A stretch of DNA of 64,000 bases from NCBI RefSeq assembly GCF_025564065.1, contig NZ_JAMGZK010000037.1, positions 1-64,000 of the forward strand, in the 5' to 3' direction. This document shows, piece after piece, positions 25,619-35,176 of the stretch. The notes below the pieces were generated by a model. The model did not search any database, had not been told where the DNA came from, and was given only the letters and a program-made list of their open reading frames with translations. The stretch is from Silvania hatchlandensis (GTDB lineage Bacteria > Pseudomonadota > Gammaproteobacteria > Enterobacterales > Enterobacteriaceae). The translations under genes and the position numbers were made by a program. Position 1 is the stretch's first letter. Every line of letters starts with the position of its first letter.

Positions 25619-25834
25619 TTAAAAACTGGCGTGCTGGCCGCTGACCACGTAGTTAATGGTCTGCTGGTAGATGTCACTGAGGATGTCATTGTCGGTGGTT
25701 TCCACCCACTTGGTCAGTTCCATTAAAATGTCATCTTCAGTGACAGCGCCCTGTTCAGCGCGTAAACCCTGTGCAATCGCATTAACCAATTCCGGCTGTG
25801 CGGATGGTGTGTGTGCAGACGTATAAGTAAACAT
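25619..25834 (-). CDS. bdm: Biofilm-dependent modulation protein Bdm
   Basis: 71-residue cytoplasmic protein nearly identical to E. coli Bdm over its C-terminal half (TEDDILMELTKWVETTDNDILSDIYQQTINYVVSGQH). In E. coli it is osmotically and Rcs-regulated, degraded by RNase III, and affects flagellar and capsule gene expression. The start at 25834 (MFTYTSAH) has CGGAGG upstream; upstream codons to 25879 are not homologous. The order maeA-sra-bdm-osmC is conserved apart from the inserted VOC gene. Confidence 0.95.
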   Translation of the reverse strand: MFTYTSAHTPSAQPELVNAIAQGLRAEQGAVTEDDILMELTKWVETTDNDILSDIYQQTINYVVSGQHASF

Positions 25835-25976
25835 AGTGCCTCCGTGTCGTTTTCTGTTTAATGTTCCGGCGTGCAACAAATTAGTTCATAGCCAGAATGA
25901 CAAAATTTTGTGGCGCTGTGTTTAAGACTCGTCCTGGAAATAAAAATATCATCATCGCACATTTTTTAAGGATATA

Positions 25977-26498
25977 TCAGGGCTTCCAACGACGTTGCTC
26001 GGTATATTTTTCATAAGGCATCGGTGATGGCCAGGTAATTAACTCTATCACGCTGCCCCACGGCGTTTTACCGTAACAAAAGGCATTGCCTTGACCCTGT
26101 TCGGCGGGGAAGGATAGCGCCTTAGGTCCGGTGAACATCTCTCCACCCGCCGCGGTGAAGCGGGAGATAGCCTCTGTAATATCATCGGTATACACAGCGA
26201 AGTGCTGCAGACCAAAGTCGCTCGGCCTGGCCGGGGCTTGCTGCTGGGGGCCATGCATTTCGAAGAGCTCAATCCCCGGCCCATGAGGCAGGGCCAGCAT
26301 CCGAATGGCCCGTATTTCTGTACCGGGGAATAGCCTGAGTGTTTCCTCTTGAGCTTCATGGTCAATATTATTGTCCCCGGGTTCTACGGAGCAATATATT
26401 ATCCTGGCATCAAAGGCCTGCTCGAAAAATAGCGTGGCTTGATCAATATCCGGGACGGTTATACCAATATGGTCGATACCTCTGAGAGGTGGTTGCAT
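25977..26498 (-). CDS. VOC-superfamily (glyoxalase/dioxygenase-like) protein
   Basis: 173-residue vicinal-oxygen-chelate protein with two beta-alpha-beta-beta-beta modules. Module 1 begins LRGIDHIGITVPDIDQATLFFEQAF; module 2 includes FGLQHFAVYTDDITEAISRFTAAGG and ends with the metal-ligand strand WGSVIELITW. Candidate metal ligands are H10, E in IELFEM, H in QHFAVY and E in VIELI. The family covers glyoxalases, extradiol dioxygenases, epimerases and antibiotic-binding proteins; no specific substrate can be named. It interrupts the bdm-osmC adjacency seen in E. coli. Confidence 0.82.
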   Translation of the reverse strand: MQPPLRGIDHIGITVPDIDQATLFFEQAFDARIIYCSVEPGDNNIDHEAQEETLRLFPGTEIRAIRMLALPHGPGIELFEMHGPQQQAPARPSDFGLQHFAVYTDDITEAISRFTAAGGEMFTGPKALSFPAEQGQGNAFCYGKTPWGSVIELITWPSPMPYEKYTEQRRWKP

Positions 26499-26592
26499 GT
26501 TTTTCTCCTTGTTGAAATATCAATATAGCAGGCGAGTATTTGCGCACAGGCATGAGATTTTTCCTTGTTTGCCGCAAAGCGACATTGCTCTT

Positions 26593-26600
26593 CTATACTT
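26593..26600 (+). promoter_or_regulatory. sigma-S-like -10 element of osmC
   Basis: CTATACTT fits the extended -10 consensus preferred by RpoS (CTATACT). It lies 31 bp before the osmC ATG, and osmC is RpoS-dependent and osmotically induced in E. coli. No strong -35 is visible, as is usual for such promoters. Confidence 0.6.
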
Positions 26601-26630
26601 ACTCCTTTCTATGCCAAAAGGAGAGCAAGC

Positions 26631-27059
26631 ATGACAATTCACAAGCACGGTTCAGCGCACTGGTCAGGCGATATCAAACGCGGTAAGGGGACGGTTTCTA
26701 CTGAAAGTGGCGTTCTTAACCAGCAACCTTATGGCTTCAATACCCGCTTTGAAGGTGAGAAAGGGACCAATCCCGAAGAGTTGATTGGTGCGGCGCATGC
26801 AGCCTGTTTCTCAATGGCGCTGTCGCTGATGCTGGGGGAGGCGGGCTATACCGCCGATTCCATTGACACCAAAGCGGTGGTCTCGCTGGATAAAACCGAT
26901 AGCGGCTTTGCCATCAGCAAAGTGGCGCTGGAGAGCAAAGTCACGGTTCCGGGGATTGACCCGCAGCAGTTTGATGGGGTGATCCAGAAAGCCAAAGCCG
27001 GATGCCCGGTGTCCCAGGTGTTAAACGCGGAAATCACGCTCGACTATACCCTGAACTGA
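26631..27059 (+). CDS. osmC: Osmotically inducible peroxiredoxin OsmC
   Basis: 142-residue thiol peroxidase that reduces organic hydroperoxides. The two redox cysteines C59 (AHAACFSMA) and C125 (KAGCPVSQ) are at the same positions as in E. coli OsmC. The start at 26631 (MTIHKHGS) has AAGGAGAG upstream; in-frame codons back to 26565 are not homologous. It is convergent with the residual C-terminal part of the LysR gene split by the transposon. Confidence 0.96.
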   Translation: MTIHKHGSAHWSGDIKRGKGTVSTESGVLNQQPYGFNTRFEGEKGTNPEELIGAAHAACFSMALSLMLGEAGYTADSIDTKAVVSLDKTDSGFAISKVALESKVTVPGIDPQQFDGVIQKAKAGCPVSQVLNAEITLDYTLN

Positions 27060-27085
27060 TCCCGATGCCGGGCGCTTACGTCCGG

Positions 27086-27799
27086 CTAACCCTTCACCGC
27101 CTGCGGAAAGATCTCCGCAAGCCATGCGATAAACACCCTGAGGCGATGCGTCACATGCCGGTTTTGCGGATAAACCACGTAAAACGGATACTGTGGCGGT
27201 CGCCATTTTTGCAGAATTTCCACCAGCGTTCCCGCCTCAAGTAATGCTCCAACCGAATAACGAAACGTCTGGATAATACCCATCCCGGCCACCGCTGCTG
27301 CCAGATGAGCGTTGCTTTCGTTGACCCCGATATGGTGCTGCAGGCTGATTTCGCGGGTTTCCTGATCCCAGTTAAAGCGAAAGGGTACGGCGCGCCCGCT
27401 CACCGGGGAGAGATAACTCACCAGCTTATGGCCGTTTCGTAACGCCTCTGGATAGCCGGGTATACCGTGCTGTTTCAGGTAGGCCGGGGTGGCGCAGGTG
27501 ACCATCTCTGCATTGCCGATATGCCGGGCGATCAGGGAAGAGTCCTCCAGCGCACCGCCGCGGATCACGCAGTCCACGTTGCCGCTGATTAAATCCACCG
27601 GGCGGTCGGATACGCCCAGGTCGATGCGGATGTCGGGATAACGGCGCATAAAGTCCGGCAGCGCCGGGATCAGCACATCACGCGCCGTCGAGCCGCCCAC
27701 GTCAATACGCAAATGCCCCTGCGGATGCCGGGTTGCCGCGCTGAACGCGGTGTCGATATCCTCGATATCAATCAGCACCCGGCGGGCTTTCTGGTAATA
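27086..27799 (-). pseudogene. LysR-family regulator, C-terminal part cut off by transposon
   Basis: Contains the effector-binding domain of a LysR regulator (GHLRIDVGGSTARDVLIPALPDFMRRYPDIRIDLGVSD and on to the C-terminus). The HTH half lies 12.6 kb away at 40430-40626. Removing the transposon and one TAATA copy joins the halves in frame as ...TPEGED-YYQKARRVL..., giving 906 nt or 301 residues, the usual LysR size. An internal ATG at 27778 could give a 230-residue fragment without DNA-binding domain, but this is unlikely to function. Confidence 0.93.
27795..27799. repeat. Target-site duplication (left copy), TAATA
   Basis: TAATA directly precedes the GGGG of the left inverted repeat and is repeated exactly after the right inverted repeat (40430-40434). 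Five AT-rich base pairs is the normal Tn3-family duplication. Confidence 0.95.
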
Positions 27800-27836
27800 G
27801 GGGTTCGAGGTCCAATGATGTAAAAAACCACGCTAA
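27800..27836 (+). repeat. Left terminal inverted repeat of the Tn3-family element
   Basis: Starts GGGGTTCGAGGTCCAATGAT and ends CACGCTAA. It is identical over 37 bp to the reverse complement of the right end except T/G at position 12. The tnpA stop codon (27833-27835) lies inside it. Confidence 0.95.
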
Positions 27837-30800
27837 GAGGTTAATTTATTGTTTATATTGAAATTTAACGGTCTTAACTCGCCCTTCAGAATATCTTCCG
27901 GTAACGAAAACGTATAATGCCCCAGCATATTTATATGGCCATGTATCAGCGGCGATAATCTTGCCAGATGCTCCTCTTCAGGTGTTTCCCCCGATTTGCG
28001 AAGATGTGACAACGCCTCCTGCATGTAAAGTGTGTTCCACAGCACAACCGCATTGGTCACCAGACCCAGAGCACCGAGTTGATCTTCCTGCCCTTCACGG
28101 TAGCGTTTTCTAATTTCACCACGTTGTCCGTAGCAAATGGCTCGAGCCACTGCATGGCGTCCTTCTCCCCGGTTGAGCTGAGTGAGGATCCGACGCCGGT
28201 AATCCTCATCATCGATATAGTTGAGAAGATACAACGTCTTGTTGACCCGGCCCACTTCCATAATCGCCTGAGCCAGACCAGATGGTCGGCTACTTCTCAA
28301 CAGTGAACGAATAAGCTCTGATGCATGGATGGTCCCAAGCTTCAGTGAGCCCGCCATTCGCATCATTTCATCCCATTGGGATTCTATTTTTGACAGTTCA
28401 ACACATCCCCGGGCCAGCTCATTCAGGGCACCATAATGTGCCGTTTTATCTGCCCGCCAGAATATCGCCCCGCCTGCATCGGCCAGACGAGGGGAAAACT
28501 GGTAGCCCAGTAACCAGAACAGGCCAAAAATGATATCGCTGGATCCTGCCGTGTCCGTCATAATTTCTACCGGATTCAGCCCGGTCTGCTGCTCCAGAAG
28601 CCCTTCCAGTACAAAGATGGAATCACGAAGCGTACCGGGAACGACAATGCCATGGAAACCGGAGTACTGATCGGAGACGAAGTTGTACCAGGTGATACCG
28701 CGTCCTGAACCAAAGTATTTACGATTTGGTCCGGAATTAACCGTTTTAACCGGTGTGACAAAACGCATACCATCTGCGGAGGCAACCTCACCACCTCCCC
28801 AGAACCCCGCGAGCGGCAGCGTGGACTGAAAATCAACCAGCCGTGCATTAGCGCTGACCAGCGTTTCTGCCCTGAGATAATTTTGTTTAACCCAGCTCAG
28901 ACGATGGCGAGTAAGCGCGGGAATATTATGCTTTATCAGGGGTTCATGCCCTATATTGCAGGCTTCTGCCAGCAGTGTTGCGCACAGACTGACCTGGAGA
29001 TCCTGCGCCCGGGCACCTGATTCACTGACGTGGCTGAATTCGCGGGTAAAACCGGTTCGGGCATCTATTTCAAGCAACAGCTCAGTCAGATCAACCGGAG
29101 GGATCAGTTCTCTTACCCGACGATTCAATTGTATCAGTGCCGGTGGCTCATCCAGTTTATCCAGACTGCTAATCGTCAGTGAGGGATGCTTACCTTCATT
29201 GCTTATGCTGACCGCTGCGTTGCAGGCAAAACGTGAAGCCACTGATTTCCATGTGTCATCAAGCCGCGTAGCCAGTTGTTCTGCTGCTTTAGTTCCGTCT
29301 GATGGATGACCCAGCGCCCGACATACCGGGATGCGTTGTGCCTGCCATTCAGCTCCCTGAAGCAATTTTTGACGCGGGTCTCCCCACCGGTCACTGTTCT
29401 CCAGCCAGAGATCACGACGGCGCAAAGAATCCTGAAGGCGCTCGAGAAGACACAGCGAGTAACCCGCTCGTAGAATCCTGCCATCTCTGTCGTAGACCAG
29501 ACGTTTCCAGGGGCCGGAAATGATTTGCTCTGGTGCATCGTCGAGAATTCGCTTTTTTGAGCCACTCAGTTCGGCCAGATAATGGATTGCTGACAACGTG
29601 TGCTCCCCGGCCGGGGCGGCCTGAAAGTGTAAGTCACGCAACATCGCGGACAGGAAGCGCTTCACCCGTCCATATTGTTCCACCATTTCATCCTGAAAAT
29701 GAGTATCCTGCGGGCGCGCCAGCTCATTTACCTTGCCGACGGATTCAGCCAGTTTGTCCTTTGGTATGCGGCGAAAAATAGCCTGCCGCAGAGCTGCTTC
29801 ATCGGTGTTCTCATCAAGTAATAACGTGCATGCCCGTGCCAGTAATAGCGCGGCACGATCAAGATCTTTCAGGGTCCTGAGCCGCTTTTTCTGCCCGATA
29901 TTTTTTGCAGAACGCGTGATATCCAGAATAAGCATATCCAGCACATCCACGGCCTCGTCAAGCGCCGAAATTTCCTGTGCTTTCACAAACGCAGTAAGCA
30001 CGGCCAGTCGCCGTTCGTCAGGCATTCTTGAAATGTATTTCACCGAAGCCATTCCGGCATAACGGGCCAAATTCCGCAGCTGGATGGCAGGCAGGCCGGA
30101 GAAATTCAGCCGGGAAAACTCCATGCTACGCAGTCGGGTATATCGCTCCAGGGCGTCTGTAAATGACGGCCCACTGATAGTGACAGGACCTTTTCGCATC
30201 TCCTCCAGCACCGATATACGCTGCCCTTCAGGTATTTCAAGTAAACCGTCCAGTTGTGTTTTCTGCCAGCTGTCAGGCAACAAAGCCAGCCTTCGCCATA
30301 ATCGTCGACTTGCCCGTTCGCGTACTTCGCCAATCAGCCTTGTCAGAGTCGAGGGGGCGGGTAGCAGGATCTTATTTTGCAGCAACCATGCGGTAGCAAA
30401 ATCAAACAGCAGACCTGGACGCTCATTGCTGAGCCAGGCGCGAGTATAGAGCAAACGCTTCAGTCTGAATGACCAGGGGAAATCACCAAAATCATGATAA
30501 TCATAATAGAGCTTGATAAGCCCCTGATGCTCCCAGCGGGTATTTTCTCTTTCAGCATACCGGGAAAGGATCTCTGGTCGGCTGATGTTCAACTGTGCCG
30601 CAATGTAAAAACGGATGAATGAGGGAATTTGAAGGGGATCAGGAGGAAACGTTCCCAGAAAGCGCGCCGTAGTCAGCTGAAGTGCAATCCCCAGCCGGTT
30701 ATGTTTTCCCCGTCGCTGATTAATAAAAGCAAGGTCACGCTCATCCAGATGAAAATACCGAGCCAGCTGAACCTCATTTGGGTCTGCCACATAACGACCG

Positions 30801-30841
30801 TAGTTTTCTGTCTGTTCGCTGGTAAGAAAGTCATCACTCAT
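27833..30841 (-). CDS. tnpA: Tn3-family transposase TnpA
   Basis: 1002-residue DDE transposase, the full length of Tn3-family TnpA. The N-terminal DNA-binding part has the DUF4158-type start (EQTENYGRYVADPNEVQLARYFHLDERDLAFI). The catalytic part shows ASADGMRFVTPV (first Asp), MTDTAGSSDIIFGLFWLLGYQFSPRLAD (second Asp region) and a later Glu region (GTIHASELIRSLLRSS). The start at 30841 (MSDDFLTS) is preferred because the longer frame to 31030 runs through the res region. No frameshift or internal stop, so it is predicted active. Its stop codon is inside the left inverted repeat. Confidence 0.95.
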   Translation of the reverse strand: MSDDFLTSEQTENYGRYVADPNEVQLARYFHLDERDLAFINQRRGKHNRLGIALQLTTARFLGTFPPDPLQIPSFIRFYIAAQLNISRPEILSRYAERENTRWEHQGLIKLYYDYHDFGDFPWSFRLKRLLYTRAWLSNERPGLLFDFATAWLLQNKILLPAPSTLTRLIGEVRERASRRLWRRLALLPDSWQKTQLDGLLEIPEGQRISVLEEMRKGPVTISGPSFTDALERYTRLRSMEFSRLNFSGLPAIQLRNLARYAGMASVKYISRMPDERRLAVLTAFVKAQEISALDEAVDVLDMLILDITRSAKNIGQKKRLRTLKDLDRAALLLARACTLLLDENTDEAALRQAIFRRIPKDKLAESVGKVNELARPQDTHFQDEMVEQYGRVKRFLSAMLRDLHFQAAPAGEHTLSAIHYLAELSGSKKRILDDAPEQIISGPWKRLVYDRDGRILRAGYSLCLLERLQDSLRRRDLWLENSDRWGDPRQKLLQGAEWQAQRIPVCRALGHPSDGTKAAEQLATRLDDTWKSVASRFACNAAVSISNEGKHPSLTISSLDKLDEPPALIQLNRRVRELIPPVDLTELLLEIDARTGFTREFSHVSESGARAQDLQVSLCATLLAEACNIGHEPLIKHNIPALTRHRLSWVKQNYLRAETLVSANARLVDFQSTLPLAGFWGGGEVASADGMRFVTPVKTVNSGPNRKYFGSGRGITWYNFVSDQYSGFHGIVVPGTLRDSIFVLEGLLEQQTGLNPVEIMTDTAGSSDIIFGLFWLLGYQFSPRLADAGGAIFWRADKTAHYGALNELARGCVELSKIESQWDEMMRMAGSLKLGTIHASELIRSLLRSSRPSGLAQAIMEVGRVNKTLYLLNYIDDEDYRRRILTQLNRGEGRHAVARAICYGQRGEIRKRYREGQEDQLGALGLVTNAVVLWNTLYMQEALSHLRKSGETPEEEHLARLSPLIHGHINMLGHYTFSLPEDILKGELRPLNFNINNKLTS

Positions 30842-30999
30842 TGCGCATCCTTTCGTAAACGGGAGTTCTGTTCTTTTTTTAACCGTCTCAAATATTATAA
30901 GTTTTGAGACTGCTAAAATCGGCCCGGCATTAAGTATCAAAAATCGTGATTTATGCTTTATGATACTAAACAGTATCAATATCGATTTATGAGACCAAT
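30842..30999. other. res site between tnpA and tnpR
   Basis: This 158-bp region between the divergent tnpA and tnpR genes holds several dyads: GTCTCAAA/TTTGAGAC (30885-30910), GTATCA/TGATAC (30934-30966) and TGATAC/GTATCA (30961-30978). A further TGAGAC lies just before tnpR. This fits a three-subsite resolution site where TnpR binds, recombines cointegrates and represses both promoters. Exact subsite limits are not defined. Confidence 0.75.
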
Positions 31000-31557
31000 A
31001 TGGCATTACTGGGATATGCGAGAGTATCAACCAGCCATCAGAAACTGACGGCGCAAATTTCTGAGCTGAAATCTTCCGGGGTGAGGGAAGATCGCATTTT
31101 TACGGACATGATGTCGGGAGCTACGGACGAGCGCGAAGGACTGCAACGTCTGCTGGCTCGGGCTGAACAGGAGGACATTATCCTCTGTACCAAAATGGAC
31201 CGACTGGGCCGTAATACCTCTGACATGATCAAAATCGTCGACACATGTTATAAAAAAGGGATAGCCATCAGGTTTCTGGAGAATGGGCTGAGTACTGAAG
31301 GAACGATGGGTAAAATGGTTATTCAGATCCTGGCCGCCGTTGCAGAGGCTGAACGCGAACGAATATTAGAGCGTACCAACGAGGGCAGAGTGGTCGCTAT
31401 GGCGGCAGGGGTTAAGTTTGGGCGAAAACCTCATCAAGGGTCGGGAATGGCTCTGGAACTTATTCACCTTGATACTCCCATTAAGCTGGTGATGGAGAAA
31501 ACCGGCATTTCACGGGCAACTTACTTTCGGTTGAAGAATCATCAGCGCCGTTCCTGA
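31000..31557 (+). CDS. tnpR: Serine resolvase TnpR
   Basis: 185-residue small serine recombinase that resolves transposition cointegrates at res. The catalytic serine is S10 in YARVSTSHQ, with the arginine-bearing motifs DREGLQRLLARA-type and CTKMDRLGRN downstream, and the long helix AAVAEAERERILERTNEGR. The C-terminal HTH (LVMEKTGISRATYFRLKN) contacts DNA. Intact and of normal length. Confidence 0.95.
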   Translation: MALLGYARVSTSHQKLTAQISELKSSGVREDRIFTDMMSGATDEREGLQRLLARAEQEDIILCTKMDRLGRNTSDMIKIVDTCYKKGIAIRFLENGLSTEGTMGKMVIQILAAVAEAERERILERTNEGRVVAMAAGVKFGRKPHQGSGMALELIHLDTPIKLVMEKTGISRATYFRLKNHQRRS

Positions 31558-31638
31558 TGTTCAGACGCTTCAAATGAAAATTTTCTGGCTCCTGCCTCGG
31601 AAGCTCTAAACATCTTCACATAAATGACCGGGGACATA

Positions 31639-32541
31639 ATGGATAATTATAATCAGTTGCTTGCATTCATATGGGCGTATGAATACGGCAACTTTTCTGC
31701 CGCCGCGCGGGCAAACGGATTGACGCCTTCAGCAATGAGTAAACTCATCAGCCGGCTGGAGGCGAGATTACAGGTAAGACTCTTCCATCGCGGGACGAGA
31801 ACGTTAACGCTGACCGAAGAGGGACACGTTTATCTTAACAGTGCCCGGGCAGTCGTTGACGCAATGACGGAGGCTGATTCACTGGCTGAAGATATGCCAT
31901 CACGCGTCAGCGGGCAGCTGAAAATCCGTACTATGACTACCTTTGCCCGTTATCACATCCTTCCATGGTTGCCCGAGTTTATTGACGCCTACCCTGACCT
32001 CAACGTTGATATTGAAACGGGGCCGGTTTACCGGGATGATTTTGATAAAGGGCTGGATCTGGCCATTTATGGTGGTGTACTTGCGAGTTCTTCCCGCATC
32101 GCCCGTCGTATCGGTGAGAGTCAGTGGATTACCTGCGCTTCGCCGGCCTACATCACCAGGTACGGCATACCCTCCCATCCCCGTGAGTTGATGGAGCATC
32201 GCTGTTTTCACTTTAATTTCGATAGCCACTGGAACCAGTGGGTATTCGCCGAAGACAATCAGAGCATCATATTCCCGGTGAAACCGGTTGCCTCCCTGTC
32301 GCAGGGCGATTTGCTGCGCGATCTGGCCATTCAGGGAGAAGGTATCGTCCGCCTGGCTGACTTTCACGTTCACCGGGATATCAGAGAAGGAAGATTAATC
32401 CCGCTTTTGAAGGCATTCCAGTCTCCTGTCAGAGAGCCGCTCTATATAATTTACGCAAAAAGGCAGCATCTCAGCCCACGCATCCGCTGTTTTATTGAAT
32501 TCATGGAAAAACAGATAGCCCTTCATCCCTGGAGCGTTTGA
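31639..32541 (+). CDS. LysR-family regulator 1 of the transposon cargo
   Basis: 300-residue LysR-type regulator: winged HTH at about residues 1-60 (FSAAARANGLTPSAMSKLISRLEARLQVRLFHR), then the periplasmic-binding-protein-like effector domain (VSGQLKIRTMTTFARYHILPWLPEFIDAYPDLNVDIETG). The start at 31639 (MDNYNQLL) is preferred, with GGGGA upstream. It lies 81 bp after tnpR in the same orientation and is followed by a strong hairpin, then the MFS gene it may control. It belongs to the group of oxidoreductase-controlling LysR proteins, but the effector is unknown. Confidence 0.9.
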   Translation: MDNYNQLLAFIWAYEYGNFSAAARANGLTPSAMSKLISRLEARLQVRLFHRGTRTLTLTEEGHVYLNSARAVVDAMTEADSLAEDMPSRVSGQLKIRTMTTFARYHILPWLPEFIDAYPDLNVDIETGPVYRDDFDKGLDLAIYGGVLASSSRIARRIGESQWITCASPAYITRYGIPSHPRELMEHRCFHFNFDSHWNQWVFAEDNQSIIFPVKPVASLSQGDLLRDLAIQGEGIVRLADFHVHRDIREGRLIPLLKAFQSPVREPLYIIYAKRQHLSPRIRCFIEFMEKQIALHPWSV

Positions 32542-32588
32542 ATTTTCAGTCAGCCCCTTACTACTTGTCCCTCAGATCATATTTGAAC

Positions 32589-32617
32589 ACCCACTGTGAA
32601 ACTACGTCACAGTGGGT
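32589..32617 (+). terminator. Hairpin after cargo LysR 1
   Basis: ACCCACTGTGA and TCACAGTGGGT form a perfect 11-bp stem with a 7-nt loop, 47 bp after the LysR stop. A short ATT follows instead of a long T-tract. It could be a terminator or, given the symmetry and position 95 bp before the MFS gene, an operator. Confidence 0.55.
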
Positions 32618-32711
32618 ATTCCTGCTGCTCGAATCTCGTCGCTAACGGATCGTGATACTGTTTTATGGATTTTTACAGAACGAATCCATTTTTAGGAAAG
32701 AAGAAATTACT

Positions 32712-33929
32712 ATGTCAGACAGACAAACATCACGGGCAGGGATGGCACTGGCCCTGGCTTTCTTTTCCGGTATGCTGAGCAGCAGCCTTCCCACTCCTCT
32801 CTATCCCGTGTACATCAGTTTATATGGCTTCAGTGCTTCTCAAATAATGGCGGTGTTTGGCGTCTACGCGGCAGGTGTCCTTTTCGCGCTGGCTTTTACT
32901 GCCAAAGTTCATATCAGGACTAGCCTGTATACAAGACCTCTCTATGCTGGCCTGACCTGCGTTTTGCTGTCATCACTACTGATGATGTTTGCAGATAACT
33001 TTATGATACTTATCCTGGGCCGTTTTGTTACCGGTCTGGGGTCAGGTATTTTAATGGCCTATATTAACCGCTCGCTGATTAAATTATTTGATACGGAAGT
33101 AAGTAACACTGCGGCATTGACGGCTTCTGCCTCGTTGATCCTTGGACAGGCTATTGGTCCATTAATAACGGGGGAAATCGTACATCGTGGTTTTTATGCA
33201 CTTAAGACTCCATACATAATTCTTTTTATTCTGGTTGTAATGTCGATATTTGGGATCTGGCGCAGTCGTCTGGTGATTAATAGGCACTGTACGACAGTAA
33301 CCATTGAACGGAAAAGTGTCGGTGCTCAAAGTTACAGGGGGCTCTGTTTCCGGGACGTCATCGTCTGCTGCATGGCCATATTTCTTTCATGGGCGATGGC
33401 ATCCACGTTTATATCCCAGGGGCCCACCCTCGCGCGCTCCTATTTCAATGTTGCCAGCGTGCAGCTGGTGAGCTATTCCCTTTCAGCATTCCTGCTGGTT
33501 GCAGGTATCAGCCAGATAGTGATGAGGAAAAAGCACCATTATTCGTCGCTGAAAATTGGGGTTGTTGCCCAGCTTGCTGCGGTTTTGCTGGCCCTCAGCA
33601 GTGTGCACACGAAAGCTCCTTCACTTCTCTTCATATCTGTGATGCTCGAAGGGTTCGCCTATGGGGCAATACTTGTCGGTGCTGCCACTATCGTTAACAT
33701 GGTCGCCAGACAGAGTCAGCAACACCATCTGATAAACCTGCTTTACATTGTGGGCTACGTGGGTAACTGGCTGCCGTTTTCACTGAGCGTGATGATGGAT
33801 CATTTTACCCAGGAAACAGCCCTCAACGCCTATCTGATACTGTGCAGTATTTTAAGTACGTGTATTTTTTTATCAGCTTATTTCGCGGTAAGATGCCAGA
33901 ATATTACGGGGCGGATAAGAAAAAACTAA
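32712..33929 (+). CDS. MFS transporter of the transposon cargo
   Basis: 405-residue inner-membrane protein with about twelve hydrophobic segments and MFS landmarks (GMLSSSLPTPLYPVYISLYGFSASQ at helix 1, LGRFVTGLGSGILMAYINRS in helices 4-5). It resembles small-molecule efflux permeases rather than sugar porters. The ATG at 32712 follows AGGAAAGAAG; a longer frame from 32652 is not homologous. Codon use is visibly richer in A/T than the surrounding chromosome (many ATA, TTA). A divergent or adjacent LysR pair suggests inducible export of a toxic substrate or product of the cargo enzymes. Confidence 0.88.
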   Translation: MSDRQTSRAGMALALAFFSGMLSSSLPTPLYPVYISLYGFSASQIMAVFGVYAAGVLFALAFTAKVHIRTSLYTRPLYAGLTCVLLSSLLMMFADNFMILILGRFVTGLGSGILMAYINRSLIKLFDTEVSNTAALTASASLILGQAIGPLITGEIVHRGFYALKTPYIILFILVVMSIFGIWRSRLVINRHCTTVTIERKSVGAQSYRGLCFRDVIVCCMAIFLSWAMASTFISQGPTLARSYFNVASVQLVSYSLSAFLLVAGISQIVMRKKHHYSSLKIGVVAQLAAVLLALSSVHTKAPSLLFISVMLEGFAYGAILVGAATIVNMVARQSQQHHLINLLYIVGYVGNWLPFSLSVMMDHFTQETALNAYLILCSILSTCIFLSAYFAVRCQNITGRIRKN

Positions 33930-34146
33930 ATATTATTGACGATGAAGTTAATAATCTAAGCTTATAACTGCCTGACCCAGATAATTGTGTGTAGAAAAGT
34001 AATCCGACCTCTCAAATTGTAAGAAGACTGAAGGCGTGGTTATGAATACTTCAGGTTTGGGGACACCGCATAAATTTAACCTGGAGTCATCTCCCGTTCC
34101 TGTACAGCTGGATATGGTTAAAAGTAATGAGTTTATTATCAGAGCA

Positions 34147-35055
34147 TTATTCCCAGGGTAACCGTTGCTCCCAGCTTTCAACAAGCAGGTCAATAAAGGC
34201 GCGAATGCGCGGGGATAAATGTCGTTTACTGGGGTAAATGATCCGAACAGGTTCAGGGGGGAAGGGATAGTCCTCAAGCACGGGTATCAATTTACCGCTA
34301 CGCAAATCTTCTCCAAGCAAATAGGTAGGTAAGTGGACTATACCAAATCCGGAAATTGCCGATGCCCGCATGGCTTCCGAACTGTCGAGGTTTAGCCGCC
34401 CGGGTCCTTCATACACAAAAGTGCCTTCCGGAGTCGCAAACCGCCAGCTGCGTCTCTTTTCTGCACTCAGAAGAAAAATAGTGTCATGCCTGGTTAAGTC
34501 TGCGGGCGTTTCTGGAATGCCCCGTGAGGACAAATATTCGGGAGATGCACAAGTGACAATGTGCTGCGAAGCAATCGTTCGGGTAAGAATGCGCGAGTCA
34601 TCGCGGGGTTCACCGATGCGAATGGCAATATCAAAGCCTTCTTCAATAAGATCAACAAACCTGTCGCTAAAGGACACCTCCGCACGAAGTTCCGGCCACT
34701 TTTTCAGATAAACATCCAGAATGGGAAGGATATGGCGCTGCCCAAAAGAAAGCGGCGCACTCAGCCGGAGAGTCCCCGTTGGCTTCCCCCTGCGCATGGC
34801 CATGGCGGCATCGACCTCTTCCAGGTCATCCAGTATCTGTCGGCAACGGTCGAACATGACCCTCCCTTCATCAGTCAGACTCAGACTCCGGGTGGTACGG
34901 TTAAGGAGACGAACACCCATACGCGTTTCGAGCCTGACAATACTCTTGCCAATGGCAGAACGTGTGAGCCCTAGGGAACCCGCTGCGTGGGTGTAACTCC
35001 CGGCTTTTACAGCCGCGACGAACGCAGCGATATCACCAATGCTGTTGATCTCCAT
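34147..35055 (-). CDS. LysR-family regulator 2 of the transposon cargo
   Basis: 302-residue LysR regulator: HTH (YTHAAGSLGLTRSAIGKSIVRLETRMGVRLLNRTTRSLSLTDEG) and effector domain (GTLRLSAPLSFGQRHILPILDVYLKKWPELRAEVSFSDR). It belongs to the same broad subgroup as cargo LysR 3 (shared RTTRSLSLT/STRSLSLT blocks), suggesting related origin. It is divergent from the hydrolase-monooxygenase-NTF2 operon across 121 bp, the usual LysR layout, so it probably controls that operon. Confidence 0.91.
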   Translation of the reverse strand: MEINSIGDIAAFVAAVKAGSYTHAAGSLGLTRSAIGKSIVRLETRMGVRLLNRTTRSLSLTDEGRVMFDRCRQILDDLEEVDAAMAMRRGKPTGTLRLSAPLSFGQRHILPILDVYLKKWPELRAEVSFSDRFVDLIEEGFDIAIRIGEPRDDSRILTRTIASQHIVTCASPEYLSSRGIPETPADLTRHDTIFLLSAEKRRSWRFATPEGTFVYEGPGRLNLDSSEAMRASAISGFGIVHLPTYLLGEDLRSGKLIPVLEDYPFPPEPVRIIYPSKRHLSPRIRAFIDLLVESWEQRLPWE

Positions 35056-35176
35056 GGTTTATTTATCACCTTTAATACGGGCTTTAACGTACCCTGATAC
35101 GGGAAACACATTCCCCAAATGTTTATATATTATAGGCTCCTGTTATTTTTTAACGCAAATACAAACAGGAATAAAA

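Noticed and set aside
27778..27778. Internal ATG giving a 230-residue LysR fragment treated as an intact gene
   Set aside because: It lacks the HTH, and the missing N-terminal part is found in frame on the other side of the transposon.
33930..34146. Stretch between the cargo MFS and LysR 2 genes searched for a small gene
   Set aside because: Short frames lack ribosome binding sites and homology; nothing supportable was seen.
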